Shown piece by piece: positions 53,385 to 63,031 of a DNA stretch of 64,000 nt (positions are counted from its first letter, which is position 1; each line of letters begins with the position of its first letter). Source of the stretch: Geodermatophilus pulveris (GTDB lineage: Bacteria; Actinomycetota; Actinomycetes; Mycobacteriales; Geodermatophilaceae); the NCBI RefSeq assembly GCF_900188375.1, contig NZ_FZOO01000007.1, positions 124,001 to 188,000 of the forward strand, read 5' to 3'. Position numbers and translations under genes: made by a program. The notes under the pieces were generated by a model that was not told where the DNA came from, made no database searches, and saw nothing but the letters and a program-made list of their open reading frames with translations.

Positions 53385-54836
53385 GTGAGACGCGTCACCA
53401 CCGCCCTGTCCGCGGTCGGCCTGCTGCTCGCCGGCGCCGCGCCCGCCGCCGCCACGCCCGCCGACGGGCCGGTCCCCCCGGGGGACGTGGCGCTGGGCGA
53501 CCCGGCGTTCACGGCCAACGTGATGGCCCCGCTCGAGGTGACCGACTGGGCGGACTTCGAGGCCGACCTGGCGGCCGTGGCCGCCTACGGCGTGGACGCC
53601 GTCAGCGTCGACGTGTGGTGGGGCGACGTCGAGGGCGCGGCGGACAACCGGTTCGACTGGGCGTACTACGACCGGGTCTTCGCCACGATCACGGCGGCCG
53701 GCCTGGACCTCGCCCCGATCCTGTCCTTCCACCAGGCCGGCGGCAACGTCGGCGACGACTACACCAGCCTGCTGCCGGCGTGGCTGTGGGAGAAGTACGC
53801 CGGCGTCACGTACCGCGGCGTCGAGCTCGGTCCGACCGGGCTGCAGCACCGCAGCGAGCAGGGCAACCACAGCCGGGAGAGCGTGCAGGGCTGGGCCGAC
53901 CCGCTGGTGCTGGCCGAGTACCGCGACTTCACCCGCGCCTTCGAGCAGCAGTACGGCGACCGCTACGCCACCGACGTCGTGGAGGTCAACGTCTCGCTCG
54001 GCCCCTCCGGCGAGCTGCGCTACCCCTCGTACAACCAGCACGACGTCGGCACCGGCTACCCGACCCGCGGCGCCCTGCAGGCGTACTCGCCCCTGGCGGT
54101 CCGCGACCTGCAGCGGGAGGTGCTGTGCCGCTACGGGTCCCTCGAGGCGGTCAACCGGGCCTGGGGGACCGACCTCGCGTCGGTCGAGGAGATCGGCCCG
54201 CCCGCGGACGCCGAGGCCTTCTTCACCAGCCGCGCGTACCTGGACACCCAGTACGGCCGTGACTTCGTCGACTGGTACAACGGCTCCCTCGTCGACCACG
54301 GCGAGCGGGTGCTGCGCACGGTGATCCGCGCCCTGGGCGAGGACTTCCCGGAAGCCGACATCGGCTACAAGGTGCCGGGCATCCACTGGTCGATGACCCA
54401 CCCGGTGCACCCGCGGGCCACCGAGGTCACCACCGGGCTGATCCAGACCAGCGTGGACGTCGACTCGTGGGCCACCGGCCACGGTTACCGGCGGATCGTG
54501 GAGCTGGCCGACCGCTTCGACGGCGGTCCGCGCGAGGTGGTCCTGCACTTCACCGCGCTGGAGATGGACGACGACCCCGTCGAGCCCGCGTACTCGCTGG
54601 CCCAGACGCTGGTGCAGTGGGTCGGCGACGCCGCCCACCGCGCCGGGGTCGAGCTCAAGGGCGAGAACGCCCTCGCCGGGGGCGTGCGGTCCGACGAGGG
54701 CTGGGACAACATCGAGGAGGCCTTCGCCGGCTGGGGCTACCGCGGCCTGACCGTGCTGCGGATGGACGACGTGGCCTCGGGCAGCGGCGCCGCGCGCTAC
54801 GCGGCCTTCATCGCCCGGTACCGCCCGGCGGCCTGA
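53385..54836 (+). CDS. Secreted beta-amylase (GH14)
   Basis: 483 residues from GTG 53385. Signal peptide: VRRVTTALSAVGLLLAGAAPAAA. GH14 motifs: VDAVSVDVWWGDVEG, LSFHQAGGNVGDD (usually HQCGGNVGD), LGPSGELRYPSYN with the acid Glu, and LKGENALAGG with the base Glu. It cuts maltose from starch ends. The usual Cys in the flexible loop is replaced by Ala. No starch-binding domain is present. Confidence 0.93.
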   Translation: MRRVTTALSAVGLLLAGAAPAAATPADGPVPPGDVALGDPAFTANVMAPLEVTDWADFEADLAAVAAYGVDAVSVDVWWGDVEGAADNRFDWAYYDRVFATITAAGLDLAPILSFHQAGGNVGDDYTSLLPAWLWEKYAGVTYRGVELGPTGLQHRSEQGNHSRESVQGWADPLVLAEYRDFTRAFEQQYGDRYATDVVEVNVSLGPSGELRYPSYNQHDVGTGYPTRGALQAYSPLAVRDLQREVLCRYGSLEAVNRAWGTDLASVEEIGPPADAEAFFTSRAYLDTQYGRDFVDWYNGSLVDHGERVLRTVIRALGEDFPEADIGYKVPGIHWSMTHPVHPRATEVTTGLIQTSVDVDSWATGHGYRRIVELADRFDGGPREVVLHFTALEMDDDPVEPAYSLAQTLVQWVGDAAHRAGVELKGENALAGGVRSDEGWDNIEEAFAGWGYRGLTVLRMDDVASGSGAARYAAFIARYRPAA

Positions 54837-54893
54837 GGGAGGGCCGCCGCGCCACGCCGGGCGAGCCTGCCCACGCCCCCGCGCGCACGCCGA

Positions 54894-54899
54894 TAGCCT
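54894..54899 (+). promoter_or_regulatory. -10 box upstream of sepH
   Basis: TAGCCT, 73 bp before the sepH ATG, in an otherwise short non-coding gap. Confidence 0.4.
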
Positions 54900-54972
54900 C
54901 GGGGCACGGGCACCCCGTCCCGGGGCCGGTCCGTGCACCACCCGACCCCGTCCAGGCACCAGGAGGCCGCCC

Positions 54973-55914
54973 ATGCGCATGCTGCGCCTCGTGGGCCTCT
55001 CCGACGACGGCTCCCACCTGGTCCTCGCCCTGGACGGCGCCGACCCCGGCGACGAGGAGGAGCGCTTCGAGCTGCCGGTCGACGAACGGGTCCGCGCCGC
55101 CGCGCGCGGGGACGCCCGCCGGCTGGGCCAGATCGACGTGGAGAGCGGCGTGACCCTGCCACCGCGGGTGATCCAGGCCCGCATCCGCGCCGGGGAGACC
55201 CCCGAGCAGGTGGCCCAGGCCTCGGGCATCCGCATCGAGCGGATCATGCGCTTCGCCCACCCGGTGCTGCAGGAGCGCGAGCGGGTGGCCGAGCAGGCCC
55301 GGGAAGCGCGGGTGCGGCTGTCCGACGGGCCCCCCGCCGTCCCGCTGCAGCAGTTCATGTCCGAGCGGCTGCGGCTGCTCGGCGCCGACCTCGACGCCGT
55401 CCGCTGGGACGCCCACCGCGCCGGCGACGGCGTCTGGCACGTCACCGCCGCCTGGCAGGCCGGCGCCAAGCACGGCGTCACCCGGTGGGCCTACGACCTC
55501 GCCGCGCGCACCGTGGCACCGGTCGACGCGGCCACCAGCGACTTCGCCGAGGGCACCCGCCTGGTGCGCGTGGTCCCCCACGTGCCGGCCGAGCGGCACG
55601 CGCCGGTGCGCGGCCGCCCGGTGGCCGTCGTCCCCGACGACGACGGCGTCGCCGCCCCCGCCTCCTCCCGGCTCGCCCGCGACGAGGACGACCCGACCCG
55701 GGACGACGACGTGCGGCCGGTGCGGCCCGTCGACGGCTCCCCCGCCGTCGGTGGGCGCACCGCCACCGATGCGCCCACCGACGAGGACGACATCAGCGAG
55801 CACGACACCGTCGTCCTCGGCCGCCCGGGCGGGAGCGGGGACGACGACGAGGACCCGCGCGCCCGCATCCCGGCGTGGGAGGACATCGTCTTCGGGGTCC
55901 GCCGGCACCGCTGA
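54973..55914 (+). CDS. sepH: Septation protein SepH
   Basis: 313 residues. N-terminal SepH domain (DUF3071): MRMLRLVGLSDDGSHLVLAL, RFELPVDERVRAAARGD, ESGVTLPPRVIQARIRAGETPEQVAQASGI, a helix-turn-helix that in Streptomyces and mycobacteria stimulates FtsZ assembly. The second half is acidic and disordered, with DEDD patches. Start behind CAGGAGG. Confidence 0.92.
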   Translation: MRMLRLVGLSDDGSHLVLALDGADPGDEEERFELPVDERVRAAARGDARRLGQIDVESGVTLPPRVIQARIRAGETPEQVAQASGIRIERIMRFAHPVLQERERVAEQAREARVRLSDGPPAVPLQQFMSERLRLLGADLDAVRWDAHRAGDGVWHVTAAWQAGAKHGVTRWAYDLAARTVAPVDAATSDFAEGTRLVRVVPHVPAERHAPVRGRPVAVVPDDDGVAAPASSRLARDEDDPTRDDDVRPVRPVDGSPAVGGRTATDAPTDEDDISEHDTVVLGRPGGSGDDDEDPRARIPAWEDIVFGVRRHR

Positions 55915-56065
55915 GCCGGGCGTCCTGCACCGTCCTCGCGAGTCCGCTGCGGCCCCCTCCACCCCGCACTCCCCATCGAGTGATGTCACGCCCGGTAGCT
56001 GGCCAAACACTCGCTGCTGGCTTCATGGTCGTCCCTGACCGACATCGGACGAAGGGACGGCCTGC

Positions 56066-57922
56066 ATGAACGCAGGACAACGGAGGCTGGAGGCATGGCG
56101 GCGCCCCGCCGCACGTGCCGCAGCCGTGGCGATGGCCTCGGCCACGCTGGTGGGCATGGGGGTGACCCCGTCCGGCGCGACCGCCCCGGACGGACCCCTG
56201 GTGCCCGTGATCGTGGAGGGCGCGGCCGGCGCCGCCGCCGCCGGGGTCGAGCGGCTGGGCGGGGTCGTCGACCGCCGCCTGTCGATCCTCGACGGCCTGC
56301 ACGCCCGGGTGCCGGCCGCCGGCATCCCGGCGCTGGCCCGGCTCGACGGGGTCCGGGCGGTGACGCCGGACGGTGCGCTGGTGGCCCTCGACGAGGTCTG
56401 GGGCGACGACGACACCCACGAGGACGAGCAGGCCTCGCTGGCCACCGGCCGCTGGGAGGCCGACCACGACCTCGGGTCGACCCACATCATCGCCAAGGCC
56501 ACCGGCGCGGAGAACGTCTGGAGCCAGTCCGACCCCCACGACGGTCAGCGCAAGCTCACCGGGCACGGCGTGGGGGTCGCGCTGATCGACACGGGCGTGA
56601 CGCCGGTGCACGGGCTCGACGGCCCGGGCAAGGTGGTCAACGGACCCGACCTGTCCCTGGACTCGCAGTCGGCCAACCTGCGCCACCTCGACGGCTACGG
56701 GCACGGCACGCACATGGCCGGCATCATCGCCGGCCGGGACGGGGGGGTGCGGTCGGGCAGCGAGAACGACAAGCAGTACTTCGTCGGCATGGCTCCGGAT
56801 GCACGCATCGTCAACGTCAAGGCCGGTGCCGCCGATGGGTCGGTCGACGTCTCCCAGGTGATCGCGGGCATCGACTGGGTGGTCACCAACCGGGCCAGCC
56901 ACAACATCCGGGTGCTCAACCTGAGCTACGGCACCGACTCCGCGCAGTCCTACGAGCTCGACCCGCTGGCGCACGCGGTGGAGAGCGCCTGGCGGGCCGG
57001 CATCGTGGTCGTCGTCGCTGCGGGCAACGACGGCGAGTCCGGGCCCAGGCCGCTGACCATGCCGGCGATCGACCCGTTCGTCATCGCCGTCGGGTCCAGC
57101 GACCACCTCGGCTACGACGACCGGGCACTGCACGTGGTGGGGAGCTGGACCAACTCCGGGACCAGCGCCCGTCGCCCGGATCTCCTGGCACCGGGCAAGT
57201 CGGTGGTCAGCCTGCGCGTGCACGGGTCCTTCGCCGACGCCGGGCACCCCGAGGCTCTGGTGACCGGCGACGCCTCCGGCCGCCTCTTCCGCGGCAGCGG
57301 CACCTCGCAGTCGGCGGCCGTGGTCGCGGGCGCCGCGGCCCTGCTGCTGCAGCAGGACCCGCGGCTGACACCCGACCAGGTCAAGGGTGTGCTGATGACC
57401 AACGCCGACCGGCTGCGCGCCGACGACAGCCCCGTGCAGGGCGCCGGCGTCCTCGACGTGAAGGGTGCCCACGAGCAGGTCAAGAGCGGCCTGGTGCCGG
57501 CCCACACCCAGTCGTGGGCCCACTCCACCGGCACGGGCTCGCTGGACGCGGCCCGCGGCGGCGTCTACCTCACCGACCCGGCCACCAGCACGGCGCTGCG
57601 AGGCGAGCAGGACGTCTTCGGTGTCCAGTGGGACGCCACGGCCTGGGCGGCCGCCTCGTCGGCGCGGACCGCGTGGTCGGGTGGCACGTGGCGGGGCACG
57701 GTCTGGACCGGTGACGGCTGGTCCGACGGCGCCTGGCCGACCGTCGCCTGGACCACGCCGTCGTGGACCGGCGTCGCCTGGGGCGACCGGTCGTGGTCAC
57801 GGATGAGCTGGCGGGCCGACGACTGGCAGCGGATGAGCTGGCGGGACGACGACTGGCAGCGGATGAGCTGGCGGGCCGACGACTGGCAGCGGATGAGCTG
57901 GCGGGTCGCCGACGTCTGGTGA
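56066..57922 (+). CDS. Subtilisin-like serine protease with Trp-repeat tail
   Basis: 618 residues. Signal peptide about 1-40 (hydrophobic AVAMASATLVGMGVTPSGA), propeptide to about 120, S8 domain with Asp in VALIDTGVTPVHG, His in YGHGTHMAGIIAG and Ser in GSGTSQSAAVVAG. After about residue 505 a Trp-rich tail runs to the end (WTGVAWGDRSW, then MSWRADDWQR units). Such tails occur in actinobacterial subtilases of unknown target; possibly cell-wall or surface binding. Confidence 0.92.
   Translation: MNAGQRRLEAWRRPAARAAAVAMASATLVGMGVTPSGATAPDGPLVPVIVEGAAGAAAAGVERLGGVVDRRLSILDGLHARVPAAGIPALARLDGVRAVTPDGALVALDEVWGDDDTHEDEQASLATGRWEADHDLGSTHIIAKATGAENVWSQSDPHDGQRKLTGHGVGVALIDTGVTPVHGLDGPGKVVNGPDLSLDSQSANLRHLDGYGHGTHMAGIIAGRDGGVRSGSENDKQYFVGMAPDARIVNVKAGAADGSVDVSQVIAGIDWVVTNRASHNIRVLNLSYGTDSAQSYELDPLAHAVESAWRAGIVVVVAAGNDGESGPRPLTMPAIDPFVIAVGSSDHLGYDDRALHVVGSWTNSGTSARRPDLLAPGKSVVSLRVHGSFADAGHPEALVTGDASGRLFRGSGTSQSAAVVAGAAALLLQQDPRLTPDQVKGVLMTNADRLRADDSPVQGAGVLDVKGAHEQVKSGLVPAHTQSWAHSTGTGSLDAARGGVYLTDPATSTALRGEQDVFGVQWDATAWAAASSARTAWSGGTWRGTVWTGDGWSDGAWPTVAWTTPSWTGVAWGDRSWSRMSWRADDWQRMSWRDDDWQRMSWRADDWQRMSWRVADVW
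57800..57919. repeat. 30-bp tandem repeat in the subtilase tail
   Basis: Four units starting cggatgagctggcgg, the first three nearly identical and the last decayed, each encoding the 10-residue RMSWRADDWQ motif. No spacers, so not CRISPR. Confidence 0.9.
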
Positions 57923-58084
57923 CCCCCGGCAGGTGGGCCGAGGGGCGGGAGGAGCTGTGGGCCTCCCGCCCCTCGGCGCGCCTGCCCCTCCCGGGTGAGC
58001 GGACGGCCGACCGGGTCAAGGGACCGCCGCAGCCGGCCGATGTCCGACCTGACCCACCCCGCCGGACGGCGACAGGAGACGAAC

Positions 58085-60568
58085 GTGGCCGGACCCGACC
58101 GCCGGCGCGACGCCGTCGTCGTCCTGCTGGCCGTGCTCATGGTGGCCGGCGCCCTGGGCTTGGCCGCCGGCCCCCTGGACGACGTCGACGCCGCCGTCCC
58201 CAGCCACGAGCTGCCCTGGTGGGCACTTGCCCCGTTGTTCACCGCGACCGAGCTGTTCCGCGTGCACCTGGTGGTCCGGCGGGAGTCCATCGCGATCTCC
58301 TTCGCCGAGATCCCCCTCGTCCTCGGCCTCGCGTTCTGCGATCCCACCGGCTACGTCGCGGCCAGCGTGCTCGGCTCGGCCGTGGGCCTGGTGTGGCACC
58401 GCCGCTTCGGTCTCGCCCTGCCGTTCAACCTGGCGCTGTTCGCGCTCGAGGCCGCGGTGGCCCAGACCGTCTACCACGCGGTCCTGGCGGGCGGCGACGC
58501 CACGGGCGTCCGCGGCCTCGCCGCCGCACTGGTCACCATCGTGGTGGCCCACGCGGTCAGCACCGTCGCCCTCGCCGCGGTCATCTTCATCACCTCGGGC
58601 CGGTTCTACGGCCGTGACATCGCCCGCACGGTGACGACGGCGCTGGTCGCCGGGCTGGCCAACAGCAGCGTGGGGCTGATGGTCGTGGTGCTCGTGGTGA
58701 CGCAACCGGTCGCCCTGGGCCTCGTCGTGATCGTCGTCGCCACGCTCGCCGTCGCCTACCGCGCCTACTCCGTCCTCAGCCGCGGGCACGCCCGGCTGGA
58801 GTCCCTCTACCGCTTCACCGACCGCATCGGCGGTGCGGTCCGCACCGACCGGGTCGCCGAGGCCGTGCTCACCGAGGCCCGGGACGAGCTGGCCGCGGAG
58901 TCCGCCGAGCTGGTCCTGCTGCCCACGGCCGACCAGCCGGGCACGCACCTGCGCCTGGTCGGCGGCAGCGTCGTCCCGGTGCCCTTCGACCGGGCCCCGG
59001 CCTGGTGGACCCCGGCCCTGGACGGCGAGGCCGTGCTGCTCCCCCCGGGTGGCACCGCGCCCGGGGACGGCATCGCCGCGCCGCTGCGGGTGGAGGACAC
59101 CGTGGTCGGCGCGCTGCTGGTCACCGACCGGCCGCCGCACCTGGACCCCTTCGGCGAGGCCGACCTGCGGCTGTTCGCCTCCCTGGCCAACCACGCCAGC
59201 CTGTCGCTGCACAAGGCGCACCTGGTGGACCGGCTGGCCGCCGAGGCCGCGGCCCAGGAGCACAGCTCGCTGCACGACCCGCTCACCGGCCTGCCCAACC
59301 GCCGCCACGTGCTGCGCCTGCTCCGCGCCCGGCTGGCCGAGGAGCCCCGCACGGCGGTCGTCATGGTCGACGTCGACGGCTTCAAGGACGTCAACGACGC
59401 GTTCGGGCACGCCACCGGCGACCTGCTGCTGTCCGAGGTCGGCCGGCGGCTGGCCGACCGGTTCGGCGCCGGCTCCGTGGCCCGGCTGGGCAACGACGAG
59501 TTCGCCGTCCTGGTGTCCGCGGTCGCCGACGCCGAGGACGCCCGCACCCGGGTGACCGCGCTGGTCGCCGCCGTCTCCGTCCCGTTCGCCGTGCACGGCC
59601 TGAGCGTCGACGTCCAGGTCAGCGCCGGGCTGGCCGTGGCCCCCGAGCACGGTGAGGACGCCGCCGGCCTGCTGCAGCGCGCCGACACCGCGCTCTACAC
59701 CGCCAAGCAGCGGCGCCGCGACGTCGAGGTGTACGACAGCACCGCCGACCGCGCCAGCCACCGCGTGCGGATGACCGGCGACCTGCGCGACGCGATCGCC
59801 GCGGGCGCGCTCACCGTGCACTACCAGCCCAAGACCGACCCGGCGACGGGCCGGGTGCACGGCGCCGAGGCGCTGGTGCGCTGGGAGCACCCCGAGCACG
59901 GCCGGGTCAGCCCGGAGGAGTTCATCCCGCTCGCCGAGCAGACCGGCCTGATCCGGCCGCTGACCACGCTGGTCCTCGACACCGCGCTCGCGGCCTGCGC
60001 GGGGTGGCGCCGGCAGGGGCACCACCTCGGCGTGGCGGTCAACCTGTCCACCCGCAGCCTGACCGACACCGAGCTGCCGGCCCAGGTGGGCGAGGCGCTG
60101 CGGCGCGCGGGGCTGCCCCCGGCCGCGCTGACGCTGGAGATCACCGAGACCGCCGTCATGGCCGACCTCGCGCGCTCGGTGGCGGTGTTGCAGGAGCTGC
60201 GCGCCATCGGCGTGCGGCTGTCGGTCGACGACTTCGGGACCGGGCAGTCCTCGCTGGCCTACCTCAAGCTGCTGCCCGTCCACGAGATGAAGATCGACAA
60301 GGCCTTCGTGCTCGGGCTGGCCGACGACCAGGGCGACGCCGCCATCGTGCGGGCCGCGCTCAGCCTCGGGCGCGCCATGGGGCTGTGGGTCGTCGCCGAG
60401 GGCGTCGAGGACGGCACCACCCTGGCCCTGCTGGCCGAGTGGGGCTGCGACTCGGTGCAGGGCTACCACGTCAGCCGGCCGCTCCCCCCGGCCGCGCTGG
60501 AGGCCTGGCTGGACGCCCGGCACGCCCCGGAGCCGGTGGGCGCCGGCCGCGGGGCGCCGGGCGCCTGA
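58085..60568 (+). CDS. GGDEF-EAL protein with MHYT-free membrane sensor and GAF-like domain
   Basis: 827 residues from GTG 58085, which has AGGAG 6 bp upstream; earlier in-frame starts (57995, 58040) lack one. Seven or eight helices span about 10-235, a GAF-like domain about 260-400. The GGDEF motif is GNDEF and no I-site RxxD is seen, so cyclase activity is doubtful. EAL is complete: EALVRW, AVNLSTRSL, LEITET, DDFGTGQSSL, KIDKAF, AEGVED, VQGYHVSRP. Likely a c-di-GMP phosphodiesterase. Confidence 0.9.
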   Translation: MAGPDRRRDAVVVLLAVLMVAGALGLAAGPLDDVDAAVPSHELPWWALAPLFTATELFRVHLVVRRESIAISFAEIPLVLGLAFCDPTGYVAASVLGSAVGLVWHRRFGLALPFNLALFALEAAVAQTVYHAVLAGGDATGVRGLAAALVTIVVAHAVSTVALAAVIFITSGRFYGRDIARTVTTALVAGLANSSVGLMVVVLVVTQPVALGLVVIVVATLAVAYRAYSVLSRGHARLESLYRFTDRIGGAVRTDRVAEAVLTEARDELAAESAELVLLPTADQPGTHLRLVGGSVVPVPFDRAPAWWTPALDGEAVLLPPGGTAPGDGIAAPLRVEDTVVGALLVTDRPPHLDPFGEADLRLFASLANHASLSLHKAHLVDRLAAEAAAQEHSSLHDPLTGLPNRRHVLRLLRARLAEEPRTAVVMVDVDGFKDVNDAFGHATGDLLLSEVGRRLADRFGAGSVARLGNDEFAVLVSAVADAEDARTRVTALVAAVSVPFAVHGLSVDVQVSAGLAVAPEHGEDAAGLLQRADTALYTAKQRRRDVEVYDSTADRASHRVRMTGDLRDAIAAGALTVHYQPKTDPATGRVHGAEALVRWEHPEHGRVSPEEFIPLAEQTGLIRPLTTLVLDTALAACAGWRRQGHHLGVAVNLSTRSLTDTELPAQVGEALRRAGLPPAALTLEITETAVMADLARSVAVLQELRAIGVRLSVDDFGTGQSSLAYLKLLPVHEMKIDKAFVLGLADDQGDAAIVRAALSLGRAMGLWVVAEGVEDGTTLALLAEWGCDSVQGYHVSRPLPPAALEAWLDARHAPEPVGAGRGAPGA

Positions 60569-60651
60569 CCGCCCGCCGCGCGTGCCCCGACGTGACGGCG
60601 GCCTCCCGCCGGCCAGGTGTCCAGGGGCACGGCGAGGGTAGGGACGGAGCC

Positions 60652-61125
60652 ATGTCAGCCTCGGTGTCCATGCCCCTCGGCGGCGTGCAGGTCGGTTCCT
60701 TCGACAGCTACGAGCGGGCCCAGGCCGCCGTCGACCACCTCTCCGACCAGAAGTTCCCCGTCGAGAACGTCACGATCATCGGCTCGGACCTGCGCCAGGT
60801 GGAGCGGGTCACCGGCCGGCTCACCTGGGGCCGGGTGCTCGCGGCCGGTGCGGCCGGCGGTGCCTGGTGGGGTCTGTTCGTCGGCCTGCTGCTCGGCCTG
60901 TTCGCCGTCGACGGCGGCGCCTGGGTCGGCTCCCTGCTCACCGGCCTGCTGATCGGCCTGGTGTTCGGCGCCCTGTTCGCCGCCATCGGCTACAGCGCCA
61001 CCCGGGGACGGCGGGACTTCACCAGCGCCAGCGCGATCGTCGCCAACCGCTACGACGTCATGTGCAACCCGGCGCGGGCCGAGGAGGCCCGGGCGCACCT
61101 GGCCCGCTTCTCCCTGCGCGGCTAG
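60652..61125 (+). CDS. General stress protein, YflT/17M-like with membrane segment
   Basis: 157 residues, ATG start. VGSFDSYERAQAAVDHLSDQKFPVENVTIIGSDL is the YflT-type stress domain; a glycine-rich double helix (about 62-112) follows, then VANRYDVMCNPARAEEARAHL. Overlaps the convergent SpoU gene by 4 bp. Confidence 0.88.
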   Translation: MSASVSMPLGGVQVGSFDSYERAQAAVDHLSDQKFPVENVTIIGSDLRQVERVTGRLTWGRVLAAGAAGGAWWGLFVGLLLGLFAVDGGAWVGSLLTGLLIGLVFGALFAAIGYSATRGRRDFTSASAIVANRYDVMCNPARAEEARAHLARFSLRG

Positions 61126-61931
61126 CGCAGGGCCGCGAAGGCGACGGCGGCCGCGGCGGCGACGCCGAGGGAGTCCACCCCGGCCCGCATCGGGATCCGC
61201 GCGCGCACCCGCGCGGCCCGCTGCGCGGCCGGGGTCAGCCCCGGCCCCTCGGCGCCGAGCAGCACCGCGGTGCGCGGGTGCGCCCGCGGGTCGAGTCCGG
61301 CCAGGTCGACGGCGTCCGCGGCCGGGGTGAGCGCCACGGTCAGGTAGCCGGCGTCGTGCAGCCGGGTCAGCCCGCCGGGCCAGTCCGGCAGGACGGCGAA
61401 CGGCAGCGCCAGCACGTGGCCCATCGACACCCGCACCGACCGGCGGTAGAGCGGGTCGGCGCAGCGTGGGTCCAGCAGCAGGGCGTCCACGCCCAGGGCC
61501 ACCGCCGACCGGGCGATCGACCCCAGGTTCTCCGCGTCGTTGAGCGCCTCGAGCACGGCCAGCCGCCGGGGCGCGGCCGGGTCCGGCCCGGCCAGCAGCG
61601 CGTCGAGGTCGGCGGGCGGGCGGCGGTCGGCGGAGGCCAGCACGCCCCGGGTCAGCCGGAAGCCGACCACCTCCGAGAGCACCCACTTGTCCGCCTCGTA
61701 GGCCGCGACCTCCTCCGGCAGGCCCAGCGCCGCCACCCGACCGGGCACGCCGAGCACCGCCCGCACCCGGTAGGGCGAGGCGAGCAGCCGCTGCACCGCC
61801 GGGACGCCCTCGACGATGACCGGGCCGGTGCCGCGCGCGGTGCCCGGCCGCCGGTCGCCGGCCACGAGGTCGCGGAAGTCGGCCACCCGCGGGTCGTCCG
61901 GGTCGGTGATCGTCTCGGGGCTGGCGGGCAC
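61122..61931 (-). CDS. SpoU/TrmH-family RNA 2'-O-methyltransferase
   Basis: 269 residues from GTG 61931. N-terminal substrate domain (PVIVEGVPAVQRLLASPY), then VLEALNDAENLGSIARSAVALG, LLGAEGPGLTPAAQRAA and IPMRAGVDSLGVAAAAAVAF, the SpoU motifs 1-3 with knot. Methylates rRNA or tRNA. An ATG at 61991 inside an inverted repeat, with AGGAGG only 2 bases before it, gives a longer version; the GTG looks more natural for the family. Confidence 0.9.
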   Translation of the reverse strand: MPASPETITDPDDPRVADFRDLVAGDRRPGTARGTGPVIVEGVPAVQRLLASPYRVRAVLGVPGRVAALGLPEEVAAYEADKWVLSEVVGFRLTRGVLASADRRPPADLDALLAGPDPAAPRRLAVLEALNDAENLGSIARSAVALGVDALLLDPRCADPLYRRSVRVSMGHVLALPFAVLPDWPGGLTRLHDAGYLTVALTPAADAVDLAGLDPRAHPRTAVLLGAEGPGLTPAAQRAARVRARIPMRAGVDSLGVAAAAAVAFAALR

Positions 61932-61943
61932 CCGCCGATCCTC

Positions 61944-62005
61944 GGGCACAGGAGGCAATGCGCATCGACAGCGGGTCCGGGACGTGGGCATTGCCTCCTG
62001 TGCCC
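61944..62005. repeat. 18-bp perfect inverted repeat between divergent genes
   Basis: gggcacaggaggcaatgc (61944-61961) and its exact complement (61988-62005) flank 26 bases. Each arm carries AGGAGGCAATG reading inward. It could form an mRNA hairpin hiding a start site, or be a small mobile palindromic element. Confidence 0.85.
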
Positions 62006-62052
62006 ACTCCGTCCGCCGCGCCGCTGCGCCGTCCGTCCCGCAGGATCGAGGC

Positions 62053-63000
62053 GTGCCCTCCCCCCACACCGTCGTCGGCGGCGGTATCGCCGGCATGGCC
62101 TGCGCCCGCGTCCTCGCCGGAGCCGGCGTCCCGGTCCGGGTGCTCGACCGCGGCCGCCGTCCGGGCGGGCGGATGGCCTCCCGCACCCTGCACGACCGTG
62201 CCGTCGACCTGGGCGCCTCCTACCTGACCGCCGAGGAGGGCTCGCCGTTCGCCGCGGTGGTGCGCGACTGGGTCGACCGCGGGGTGGCCCGCCCCTGGAC
62301 GGACACCTTCGCCGTCGCCGGACCCGACGGCCTGCGGTCGACCACGACCGGCCCGGTGCGCTACGCCGCGCCGGGCGGGACGCGGTCGCTGGTGACCGAC
62401 CTCGCCTCCGGGCTGGACGTCGAGAGCGGCCGCACGGTCACCGCCGTCGGCCCGGGCCCGCGGGTGGACGGCGAGGACGTGCCCGCCGCCGTGCTCGCCA
62501 TGCCCGACCCGCAGGCCCGCCGGCTGCTGGACCCGGCGACGGCCGCCCGGCTGCTCGACGACCGGCCGTGGGAGCCGTCGCTGGCCGTCGTCCTCGGGTG
62601 GTCGCGGCGGCACTGGCCGGCCGACCTGCACGGCGCCTTCGTCAACGACGACCCGGTGGTCACCTGGGTCGCCGACGACGGCGACCGGCGCGGGGACGGC
62701 GCACCGGTGCTGGTGGCGCACACGACCGCGGAGTTCGCCGCCGCCCACCTGGCGGACCCCGACGCGGCCGCGGGCCCCGTGGCGGCCGCCGTCGGCCGGG
62801 CGCTGGGCGTCGACGTCGCCCCGGAGTGGACGACGGTGCACCGCTGGACGTACTCCCGTCCGGCGCAGGCCCGGTCCGAGCCGTTCGGCCTGGTCGACGG
62901 GATCGGCGCGTGCGGCGACGGGTGGGCCGCGCCGTCGCGGGTGCAGGCCGCCTGGACCTCCGGTACCGACCTCGGCCTGGCCCTCGCCGCAGCCCGCTGA
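62053..63000 (+). CDS. FAD-dependent amine oxidase/renalase-like oxidoreductase
   Basis: 315 residues from GTG. FAD motif TVVGGGIAGMACARVLAGAGVPV with RGRRPGGRMASRTL, SYLTAEEGSPF, and C-terminal FGLVDGIGACGDGWAAPSRVQAAWTSG closing the flavin site. Similar to bacterial renalase-like NAD(P)H oxidases. Divergent from the methyltransferase. Confidence 0.9.
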   Translation: MPSPHTVVGGGIAGMACARVLAGAGVPVRVLDRGRRPGGRMASRTLHDRAVDLGASYLTAEEGSPFAAVVRDWVDRGVARPWTDTFAVAGPDGLRSTTTGPVRYAAPGGTRSLVTDLASGLDVESGRTVTAVGPGPRVDGEDVPAAVLAMPDPQARRLLDPATAARLLDDRPWEPSLAVVLGWSRRHWPADLHGAFVNDDPVVTWVADDGDRRGDGAPVLVAHTTAEFAAAHLADPDAAAGPVAAAVGRALGVDVAPEWTTVHRWTYSRPAQARSEPFGLVDGIGACGDGWAAPSRVQAAWTSGTDLGLALAAAR

Positions 63001-63031
63001 CCGCTTCCCCTCCCCGGGGGTCTTGACCGTG

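Noticed and set aside
57800-57919. Possible CRISPR array
   Set aside because: Repeats are directly adjacent without spacers and encode protein repeats in the subtilase.
58016-60523. 835-residue minus-strand frame
   Set aside because: Shadow of the GGDEF-EAL gene at 58.1-60.6 kb, caused by GC-rich third positions.
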